Below are positions 7,532 to 13,410 of a stretch of 15,099 nucleotides of DNA, one piece after another. Position 1 is the stretch's first letter, and each line of letters opens with the position of its first letter. Source of the stretch: Candidatus Borrarchaeota archaeon (lineage in GTDB: Archaea; Asgardarchaeota; Sifarchaeia; Borrarchaeales; Borrarchaeaceae). The stretch covers positions 1-15,099 of the forward strand of contig JAEORY010000041.1 of assembly GCA_016840645.1 (NCBI GenBank), given 5' to 3'. The notes beneath the pieces were generated by a model. The model saw only the letters and a list, made by a program, of their open reading frames with translations, did not search any database and was not told the origin of the DNA. The translations under genes and the position numbers were made by a program.

Positions 7532-8029
7532 TTATTTTTCATTATCTTCGAGTATTATTTCTGCAATCCATTGCGCAGCTCTTCCAACAACACCAGGGCA
7601 TTTATCAACATGCGCGCCAGCCTCTTCGAATTCTTTAAAATCTTGCGGATCATTCAAATTAAAAGAACGACCAAAAATTTTCTTTTGAATATCTTTGCAG
7701 ATAACACTTCCATATTCATCTTCAAAGCGTTTATACAACTTTCTTGCTTTTTCATAAGCCTTGAGACGTTTACCTTCTGGATCACCTGCCTTGAAAGCTT
7801 GTAAATCACGACCATATTTTAAACTTAATGCCATTACGCCACCTGTTAATGCACCACAAACCGATCCCAGCAAGCCAATCCCTGCAGCAAGGCCAGAAGC
7901 AGATTTAAAGACAGTCTCATTTTCTAAATTAAAAGTATCTTGAATCGCTAATAACACGCATTGGGAACAGCCATAATATTCTTTTTCATATTTAAAGCCA
8001 AGATCATATGCTTGTTTAGTTTTGTTCAT
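7532..8029 (-). CDS. C_GCAxxG_C_C family redox protein
   Basis: This 165-aa protein has the conserved Cys pattern that names the family: Cys21/Cys24 (YYGCSQCVLLA), Cys58 in a GLLGSVCGALTGG loop (the GCAxxG site), Cys111 and Cys144. The Gly/Ala-rich stretch 45-65 forms the family core; it is not a clear membrane span. Family members are thought to be redox-active or metal-binding, but no enzymatic role is established. It is the first gene of the minus-strand run leading into fwdD and fwdA, with 49 bases to fwdD, so a link to the tungsten enzyme (electron transfer, cofactor handling or redox sensing) is a guess from context. AGAGGG stands about 6 bases before the ATG. An inverted repeat around a TATA-like box lies about 55-80 bases upstream. 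Confidence 0.85.
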   Translation of the reverse strand: MNKTKQAYDLGFKYEKEYYGCSQCVLLAIQDTFNLENETVFKSASGLAAGIGLLGSVCGALTGGVMALSLKYGRDLQAFKAGDPEGKRLKAYEKARKLYKRFEDEYGSVICKDIQKKIFGRSFNLNDPQDFKEFEEAGAHVDKCPGVVGRAAQWIAEIILEDNEK

Positions 8030-8082
8030 TTTTTTCCCTCTAATGTTTTCATCTTTACGCAGTTCCTACGTTTTCGCAATAT

Positions 8083-8110
8083 AACATTTTCGTTTATTAT
8101 TTAAAATGTT
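8083..8110 (-). promoter_or_regulatory. Perfect 8-bp inverted repeat enclosing a TATA-like box
   Basis: AACATTTT (8083-8090) and AAAATGTT (8103-8110) flank a 12-base A/T core that reads TAAATAATAAA-like on the minus strand. It sits 54-81 bases upstream of the C_GCAxxG gene. With archaeal TATA-to-start spacing of about 26 bases, a leader of 30-45 bases results. A symmetrical site on the promoter would suit a dimeric repressor. This is inference from sequence symmetry only. Confidence 0.35.
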
Positions 8111-8150
8111 ACATAAGAACTAATTATTGCATGAAATCCGCATTTGACGT

Positions 8151-8178
8151 AATTAACCATTAATGTTAATGATTAATT
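8151..8178. promoter_or_regulatory. Near-perfect 28-bp palindrome
   Basis: AATTAACCATTAA (8151-8163), a TG centre and TTAATGATTAATT (8166-8178) match with one mismatch per arm. It lies about 120-150 bases upstream of the C_GCAxxG start. It could be an operator or a transcript-end hairpin, though pure A/T content makes a chance origin possible. Confidence 0.3.
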
Positions 8179-8333
8179 TTTCAACGAAATGAGATAAGTT
8201 TGCTAGAGATTTATTGCCAACAACTGCGAAATATGTTTATAAGGTGATGAATAATTCTAAAAATTATATCCCTAAGACGACTACTTTTAGTCTAGACGCT
8301 AAAATAAGAATGTAAATCGTATATTTATTTGAT

Positions 8334-8426
8334 TTAGTCCCTCTTTTTTAAGAAGAAGACCGCCCCCTTAACTGGGGCGGTTAATTTGATGTCTCCGTTC
8401 ACAACTTTTTTAACAATTTCATCCAT
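8334..8426 (-). CDS. 30-aa mini-ORF, N-terminus like HMG-CoA reductase
   Basis: From ATG 8426 the frame reads MDEIVKKVVNGDIKL and then a Val/Phe/Lys-rich tail to TAA 8336-8334. AGAGGT stands 6 bases upstream of the ATG, a good Shine-Dalgarno. The first 15 residues match residues 7-21 of the HMG-CoA reductase 560 bases away (MDEIVNKVIKGEIKF) at 10 positions, with conservative changes at the rest. About 35 of 45 bases agree, mostly differing at third positions. The remaining residues show no similarity to HMG-CoA reductase and cover the strong hairpin at 8359-8381. It may be a remnant of a duplicated gene start, a leader peptide or coincidence. Confidence 0.35.
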   Translation of the reverse strand: MDEIVKKVVNGDIKLTAPVKGAVFFLKKRD

Positions 8427-8566
8427 GTATTTACCTCTGTGGGTATCACCTTTATCGTCCCTTACCTGTCATCCTTTCCCATCATCTGAGGCGTGGGACC
8501 TCTCAGGTTCAGTCTCATGTACAAGAACGTGCATCCTCGATGTAAGAGAAGCATACCGTTTTGCAT
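8340..8566 (-). ncRNA. Candidate structured transcript in a GC-rich island
   Basis: Bases 8461-8520 are about 52% G+C, whereas 8581-8640 are near 22%. In an AT-rich archaeon such islands often mark structured RNAs. On the minus strand TATA-like boxes lie at 8590-8597 and 8565-8572, which would start a transcript near 8566 or 8542. Stem CTGAG/CTCAG (8486-8490 with 8502-8506) encloses GGGAC (8495-8499), which can pair with GTCCC (8457-8461), allowing a pseudoknot. A strong hairpin (8359-8381) followed by a pyrimidine-rich stretch may end it. It matches no RNA family I recognise. It may be only the leader of the mini-ORF. Confidence 0.28.
8359..8381 (-). terminator. Strong GC hairpin, possible terminator
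   Basis: ACCGCCCC and GGGGCGGT form an 8-bp stem with a 7-base loop. On the minus strand it is followed by TCTTCTTCTT, a pyrimidine run compatible with transcript termination. It lies inside the 30-aa mini-ORF, which weakens either that ORF or the terminator reading. The opposite strand has no T-run after it. Confidence 0.35.
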
Positions 8567-8967
8567 TATATACACTTAATTAAAAAACTTATATAAATTC
8601 CACGAATTTTTATCATAAGAACTGATGGTCTTCAAAGAAGTTCATTCTAATGATATTTCTGTTTAGATTTAAGAAATAGGATAAAAAAATCCTCATTATT
8701 AAATTTGAGTTGAAGTAATTTGATTGAGAAAAAAGATTATTAAATAAAAAGGTTTTAGCAGTGCAACAGGAAATGATGACTGAAAATAGAAGAATTGAAA
8801 GAAGTAAATGGTTGAAATATCAAACATGGAGCATTTTATTCTCATTTTATACACACTATAATACCTGATTTGAAAAGAAAAAGGTAAACGCGAAGAGCTT
8901 ATTTATCCATTACAGATGAGCTTAAATATCAGTATTAATAAAGATAAATAGTAAGAGGTTAGAAGAA

Positions 8968-10212
8968 ATGGATGGTGTGGGACACATGGATGAAATTGTC
9001 AATAAAGTAATCAAAGGAGAAATTAAGTTTTACAGGGTTGAAGAACACGTTGGAAATGACGTTAATATAGCATCAGAAATTAGACGAAAAGTTTTAGAAA
9101 AGATGAGAGACATATCGCTAGAAAACATTGGAAAATACTCTATGGATATGAATTTAACGGCAAAAAGAAATATCGAAAATTCAATAGGCTGTGCACAAAT
9201 TCCAATTGGCATTGCAGGTCCTCTAAAAGTCACTGGCGATTATACTGACGAAGAAGTCTATATACCTCTTGCCACTACTGAAGGTACACTCGTAGCGAGT
9301 ACGAATAGAGGTTGTACTGCTATTACGCGAAGTGGAGGGGCGAAATCTAAAATTATTAGAGATGGAATTACACGTGCACCTGCTTTGAAAGTTCCTGACG
9401 TAAATCATGCCTATAAACTTATTAGCTGGGTACGCGAAAATCATCAAGAAATTGTAAAGGTGTTTGATGGTACTGATCCTTTCCTCAACTTAATAAATAT
9501 CGAGCCATGGATAGTTGGAAGAACTGTTTTTCTCCGTTTTCGTGCCAATACTTATGACGCAATGGGTATGAATACCGTAACAAGAGGTGCTCGATTTGCT
9601 TGCGATTTCATAACTCAAGAACAGCCCTATGCCAAATTAATCAGTGAATCAGGGAATATGTGTGTAGATAAGAAACCCAGCGCAATTAATTGGATATTAG
9701 GACGAGGTAAAACTGCGATTTCAGAAGTTACTCTGAAGAAAGAAGTTGTAAAAGACGTATTAAAAACCACCCCTGAAAGTATCGCAGAACTTGCTTATCG
9801 AAAATTATTTTTGGGCGGAGCACAGGCATTATCTTTAGGATTTAATGCACATGTGGCGAATATTATTGCAGCCATCTTCTTAGCTACAGGTCAGGATGCA
9901 GCACATGTAACAGATTCAAGTATGTCTATTATCACTCCAGAGGTGACAGAAGACGGGGATCTATATATAGCTGTTACTATACCATCCCTTGAGACCGGAA
10001 CATTTGGTGGAGGTACAGGGTTGCCAACTCAAAGTGAGGCACTTGCTATAATAGGATGTCAAGGTCCCGGTGATCCACCAGGAGCAATGGGAAAAAGGTT
10101 TGCAGAGATTGTCGCGGCAGCGGCACTGGCTGGAGATATAAGTTTGTTATCGGCACAGTCTGCACTTCATCTGACTGGCGCACATGAACGTCTTGGACGC
10201 GGACATGTCTAA
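8968..10212 (+). CDS. hmgA: 3-hydroxy-3-methylglutaryl-CoA reductase, class I
   Basis: This enzyme reduces HMG-CoA to mevalonate with NADPH, the committed step toward archaeal isoprenoid lipids. The 414-aa soluble protein has no membrane domain, as usual in archaea. Catalytic residues are visible: Glu105 in PLATTEGTLVAS, Lys235 in VDKKPSAINW, Asp310 in GQDAAH and His406 in LTGAHERLGRG. ENSIGCAQIPIGIAGPL (70-86) is the substrate-binding signature and DAMGMN (197-202) the NADP-binding motif typical of class I. GTFGGGTGLPTQSEAL (344-359) is also conserved. AGAGGT (8954-8959) lies 8 bases before ATG 8968. A second ATG at residue 7 (MDEIV) is closer to the usual family start and cannot be excluded. 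It converges with the RraA-like gene, 23 bases between stops. Confidence 0.96.
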   Translation: MDGVGHMDEIVNKVIKGEIKFYRVEEHVGNDVNIASEIRRKVLEKMRDISLENIGKYSMDMNLTAKRNIENSIGCAQIPIGIAGPLKVTGDYTDEEVYIPLATTEGTLVASTNRGCTAITRSGGAKSKIIRDGITRAPALKVPDVNHAYKLISWVRENHQEIVKVFDGTDPFLNLINIEPWIVGRTVFLRFRANTYDAMGMNTVTRGARFACDFITQEQPYAKLISESGNMCVDKKPSAINWILGRGKTAISEVTLKKEVVKDVLKTTPESIAELAYRKLFLGGAQALSLGFNAHVANIIAAIFLATGQDAAHVTDSSMSIITPEVTEDGDLYIAVTIPSLETGTFGGGTGLPTQSEALAIIGCQGPGDPPGAMGKRFAEIVAAAALAGDISLLSAQSALHLTGAHERLGRGHV

Positions 10213-10235
10213 TTACGCACAAATTTCAATATTTG

Positions 10236-10913
10236 TTAGGGAATTTCCACATCTTTCCCTACAGTTATTGTAAATCCTCCGCATACATCTTTTAATGCCT
10301 CATAGCAGGAAAGGCCTTGTGACATTAATTGCCGAATCTTATCCTCTATTTCTTCTTGCTTTTTCACTTTTTCAAGAACTTGAACTGCTCTATTAGCTGG
10401 CACTATAACGACTCCGTCAGAATCAGCTACGACAATATCGCCTGGATTTACTAATACTCCGCCGCATTGGATTGGAACATTGATATCTCCAAGTACGGAA
10501 CAATCACCAGCATTTGGAGTTACAGCACGAGCAAACACAGGAAACTGAATTTTTCTTATTTCAGCTACGTCTCTTATAGCACCATCGATGATTACAGCAG
10601 CGATTCCTCGAGATTTACAAGAAGTTGAAGCCAACCCACCCCAGATTGCCGTGTCTCTATGGCCCCTCACATCAATAATGAGTATATCGCCAGGCTCAGC
10701 ATAATCGATAGCAGCAACAGGCGTCAAATAATCAGCGACCATAGTCCTTGCAGTAATAGCGGGACCAACAACCTTTTCTATAGGTACAACAGATTTGATT
10801 TCGCTATACATAGCTTGGCTTTTTTCCATTGCATCAGATAATAAAGCCGTTGGATATTTCGATAATCCATTGATTATATCTTTGGAAGGACGTTCAATTC
10901 TCTCAATGATCAA
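10236..10913 (-). CDS. RraA-like / 4-hydroxy-4-methyl-2-oxoglutarate aldolase family protein
   Basis: A 225-aa RraA-fold protein. Family features: PGDILIIDVRG (74-84), WGGLASTSCKSRGIAAVIIDGAIRD (91-115) with Gly92/Gly93 and Arg114-Asp115, the residues that bind the oxoacid and the divalent metal in HMG/CHA aldolases, and NPGDIVVADSDGVVIVP (156-172). A charged C-terminal helix (178-200) is usual. Members are class II pyruvate aldolases or oxaloacetate decarboxylases; in E. coli RraA instead binds RNase E. The true substrate here is not known. TTG 10913 is chosen as start because AGGAGGT (10926-10920) sits 6 bases before it. An ATG at 10961 would add 16 residues that run through the Shine-Dalgarno and look non-coding. 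The promoter probably overlaps the palindrome at 10983-10997. Confidence 0.88.
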   Translation of the reverse strand: MIIERIERPSKDIINGLSKYPTALLSDAMEKSQAMYSEIKSVVPIEKVVGPAITARTMVADYLTPVAAIDYAEPGDILIIDVRGHRDTAIWGGLASTSCKSRGIAAVIIDGAIRDVAEIRKIQFPVFARAVTPNAGDCSVLGDINVPIQCGGVLVNPGDIVVADSDGVVIVPANRAVQVLEKVKKQEEIEDKIRQLMSQGLSCYEALKDVCGGFTITVGKDVEIP

Positions 10914-10982
10914 GAAATTACCTCCTCTTTTTCTCTTTTCAAAAATTGTTCTAAACACCAATATAGATTCTCAGTGAGTTAA

Positions 10983-10997
10983 TAACTTTTAAAGTTA
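10983..10997 (-). promoter_or_regulatory. Perfect palindrome over a TATA-like box, upstream of the RraA-like gene
   Basis: TAACTTT-T-AAAGTTA is a perfect 15-base palindrome whose centre reads TTTAAAAG on the minus strand, a plausible TATA box about 75 bases before the TTG start. It could also bind a dimeric regulator. The divergent zinc-ribbon gene starts 80 bases the other way. Confidence 0.35.
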
Positions 10998-11077
10998 AGG
11001 TACTATTTACATAGATATTTGAAAATATTGTTGTTTTTTTCATCGAATTGGATACGCGCGTGTAGAAATATTTATAA

Positions 11078-11278
11078 ATGAGAATAACCGTAACATCCAA
11101 GTATTACCCGCGCGCGGTGGAATTATTGGAAGATTTATCCAAACGAATGAATGATGGGCTCTCATGTCCTAGATGTGGGTATCAGATGAATATACTAAGC
11201 TCTCATGGCATTCAGAGATGTCCACGATGCGGTTTTTGGAAAAAACAAGTTAAACAACCAATGATGGATAAACATTAA
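11078..11278 (+). CDS. Small zinc-ribbon protein, function unknown
   Basis: A 66-aa basic protein with two knuckles, CPRCGY (Cys30, Cys33) and CPRCGF (Cys48, Cys51), forming a typical treble-clef or zinc-ribbon spacing. The N-terminal 25 residues look like a short beta strand plus helix (PRAVELLEDLSKR). No family is recognised; such proteins are common in archaea as nucleic-acid-binding or adaptor proteins. No Shine-Dalgarno precedes the ATG, and a TATA-like TTTATAA (11071-11077) abuts it. If that box is real, transcription would begin near 11100 and translation at ATG 11147 (residue 24), leaving just the zinc ribbon. The last 29 bases overlap the convergent GH57-like gene. Confidence 0.6.
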   Translation: MRITVTSKYYPRAVELLEDLSKRMNDGLSCPRCGYQMNILSSHGIQRCPRCGFWKKQVKQPMMDKH

Positions 11279-13325
11279 TTGAATTTGCTATATCAACGAA
11301 AGTAAAGAGATAAACGGTAGCCTCCACAAAAGTAAAGGAGTACGTAAGATTCCCACTGACGGCTGTTTCTTTAAAGACGATATACTTGTCGCGGTTCCAT
11401 TGCATTGCCATATGCCGCTCGGCACAATGTTTTATAATGGCTTTACTGCCATTAATTATCACTAAACCGTTAGAAAGTGGCAAATATGGATTTTCATGGA
11501 TATCTGACGGATTTAAAGTGATTAATGTGTTCTCTGCCAGACTGGGAGAATACATGATGCTATTTTCGGCAGGAAATTTGATTTCAACTGTGTTTTTCTT
11601 TTCAAGAAACATCTTGATAGTTATTGTTACACCAAATTCTCCCTTAGTATAATTAATTTGATAAGGACCGCCTTTCACTGTTACATGTAATGTAGGCACA
11701 GAGGCGAGTTTAGATTCTTCGATTGATGAAACCTTAGAAATGGTGTTCTTAGAAGGATCTACCTTTAACAGACTATCTTGATATCCTAATTTCACTTTCA
11801 ATTCAGCAATTACATTATCCAGAGATTCTTGTGCCAAATCTGTCAGACGAACAGATTCTTTAACTTCACTCTCCCAAGGAAACCATCCAGTTGAATCTGA
11901 TACCTCTGCAAGTAAGATTTGCTTCCAAATGTTGAGAAGCGTTTGCTCTTCATCTGAGACATCTATTCCTTTCGCTCTTGTTATCTTAAGTAATGATTCA
12001 GCTACTAGCGCTTTTTGTCGTGCGCGATATGTATACGCTCGAATAAAGGCATCATCTTCATAACGAGCGCTATTATTACCCATCCATAGCCAAACCCCTT
12101 CATTTTTCCTCATTTTCCAAGTTGCTTCTGGGATGACTGGGATTTTTTCTCGTTCAACGTTCTTTTCTCGTAACATGGCAACAAATTCACTGATAAAAAC
12201 AAAATGATATTCTGTTTCAATTTTTCTCAATTTTTTTTCGTGGTTTTGTTCTTTTGAAGAATCGTATCGAAAATTGTTCTCATAAGCGAAGGTATTAGCA
12301 GTTTCTCCATCAGAGGCATAAGCCCAGTGGTAGTCTATACCATTAACATGTCCATCCTTTTTGTGAAGAAGCACATTTAACAGTCGTTTATCAGAACCAA
12401 GAGACTGTGACGAGTTATCTTCTAAATAAAAAAGTGGTGAGTTCATTTTCATTCTATTCGGAAGATAATAATACCATGGATCGCTCGATACAACTACGGT
12501 GTTGTAATCATAGGTATTAAGCAGTCCAGCATATCCAGGTGTCCACTGGCTCTCTTGTGCAAAAAATACTCCAGAACGAACGAGATCTGAAGAATCAAGT
12601 ATTGTGTCTGAAATTTCTATTGATTTTGCCATATCTGTTCGTGGATACGCTACTAACAACTGCTCAGAGTAATGACTCACTATAAGTTCTATTTGTCCTT
12701 CATTCACCAGATTCTTTAGAAGATCTAATAATTGAGGGTATTTGTGATATAAAATTTCGAGCATGTAGCCACTTAGTTCAATATTACATCTCCAAGTGCT
12801 ATGGCAGTCATACATTTTAAGGAGCGGGTAAAACGAGTTCTCAATAATACGATTTTCAATCGTGGTCGATCCTGGAACAAATTGAACATTGAAGTGGTAA
12901 AGTGCCATAGTATATTTCTGATAACCTGAGATAGAATCAACATGAATACTGAGAGGGATGCTTTCCTCAAATGAAGAAGGCGATTTATACAATCTCAAAG
13001 AAATTGTATAAACTCCATTTCGTTCAGGTGTCCAAAAGAATGAGACATTTATTGTTTGAAAATTCGCTACTGAAATCTTTTCAGTTTGATTTTGAGTCTC
13101 ATTTACCATGAGTGAGACATAAAAAGAACGAAGACCAGTTCCAAGATATTGTACACTTCCTTCAATCTTTAGACGATTGCCCATATGAACTTTTTTTGGT
13201 TTAATTACACGTAAATCAGTTATTCTAGCAGAAGCATCTGAGAGATGTGTTGAAAATATCGGTATTGTAAACAAAATGACTAAAAAGAAGAGAAAGATTG
13301 TCTTTTTTTTTGTTAATTTCCGCAT
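11250..13325 (-). CDS. Secreted GH57-like glycoside hydrolase, paralogue A
   Basis: A 691-aa exported protein. Residues 1-33 form a signal peptide (KKK, then a hydrophobic core at 10-24 and ASA near the cut). An Ig-like beta domain (about 35-130) follows, then a GH57/38-type (beta/alpha)7 barrel (about 138-400). GH57-like motifs: LYHFNVQ (His144) replaces the usual HQP; GQIELIVSHYSEQ (210-222); FFAQESQW with candidate nucleophile Glu258; and YASDGETAN with candidate acid Asp339. The helical region ILLAEVSDSTGWFPWE (470-485) matches the GH57 LLLAExSDWFWW motif. A C-terminal beta-sandwich (about 545-691) ends it. The substrate is unknown, probably an alpha-glucan or a surface glycan (inference). 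ATG 13325 is chosen because the signal peptide begins there and a TATA-like box lies at 13351-13360; a longer frame to 13418 overlaps the upstream stop and adds no coherent sequence. Confidence 0.75.
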   Translation of the reverse strand: MRKLTKKKTIFLFFLVILFTIPIFSTHLSDASARITDLRVIKPKKVHMGNRLKIEGSVQYLGTGLRSFYVSLMVNETQNQTEKISVANFQTINVSFFWTPERNGVYTISLRLYKSPSSFEESIPLSIHVDSISGYQKYTMALYHFNVQFVPGSTTIENRIIENSFYPLLKMYDCHSTWRCNIELSGYMLEILYHKYPQLLDLLKNLVNEGQIELIVSHYSEQLLVAYPRTDMAKSIEISDTILDSSDLVRSGVFFAQESQWTPGYAGLLNTYDYNTVVVSSDPWYYYLPNRMKMNSPLFYLEDNSSQSLGSDKRLLNVLLHKKDGHVNGIDYHWAYASDGETANTFAYENNFRYDSSKEQNHEKKLRKIETEYHFVFISEFVAMLREKNVEREKIPVIPEATWKMRKNEGVWLWMGNNSARYEDDAFIRAYTYRARQKALVAESLLKITRAKGIDVSDEEQTLLNIWKQILLAEVSDSTGWFPWESEVKESVRLTDLAQESLDNVIAELKVKLGYQDSLLKVDPSKNTISKVSSIEESKLASVPTLHVTVKGGPYQINYTKGEFGVTITIKMFLEKKNTVEIKFPAENSIMYSPSLAENTLITLNPSDIHENPYLPLSNGLVIINGSKAIIKHCAERHMAMQWNRDKYIVFKETAVSGNLTYSFTFVEATVYLFTFVDIANSINVYPSLVV
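11345..11681. repeat. Near-identical direct repeat, copy 1 (3' end of paralogue A)
   Basis: Aligns without gaps to 13503-13839 at an offset of 2158. I count about five differences in the first 244 bases; the two codons I checked (Glu and Arg at 11409-11412) change only silently. Divergence rises after 11588. Confidence 0.85.
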
Positions 13326-13350
13326 GTACCATATACACCCATACTTAGCA

Positions 13351-13360
13351 TAAATAAAAT
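13351..13360 (-). promoter_or_regulatory. TATA-like box for paralogue A
   Basis: ATTTTATTTA on the minus strand lies 26-35 bases before ATG 13325, so the transcript would start within a few bases of the ATG (nearly leaderless). This supports separate transcription of paralogue A and its chosen start. Confidence 0.35.
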
Positions 13361-13410
13361 AACTAAAATATACAAGGAAGGCCTTGTTCATAATTTTTTG
13401 AAACAATGCA

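Larger units (their letters stand above)
8030..8967. other. Long intergenic region between the fwd operon and HMG-CoA reductase
   Basis: About 940 bases without a sizeable gene. Contents in order: the promoter-proximal inverted repeat (8083-8110); the 28-bp palindrome (8151-8178); a 22-codon plus-strand frame at about 8246 behind TTTATAAGGTG, not convincing; a GC-rich island at 8340-8565 carrying a minus-strand mini-ORF, a strong hairpin and a candidate RNA; and a weak hairpin AGGAT/ATCCT (8678-8693). The AT-rich stretch 8700-8967 has HMG-CoA reductase control signals: TATA-like gcttatttatcc around 8898-8909 and AGAGGT at 8954-8959. Confidence 0.4.

Noticed and set aside
8246..8314. 22-codon plus-strand frame behind TTTATAAGGTG
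   Set aside because: The TATA-like box and the Shine-Dalgarno-like GGTG are too close together to serve the same gene; the frame is too short to judge.
8470..8520. TPP-riboswitch-like or tRNA T-arm-like words (GAACCTGA, GGTTCAGTC)
   Set aside because: The other conserved TPP elements are not in the right order, and no acceptor, D or anticodon arm can be folded for a tRNA.
8470..8520. C/D box sRNA (ATGATGG, CTGA)
   Set aside because: Box order and spacing do not give C-D'-C'-D in a 50-70 nt unit.
8761..8868. 36-codon plus-strand frame starting GTG
   Set aside because: No Shine-Dalgarno, no recognisable protein features, and AT-rich chance-like composition.
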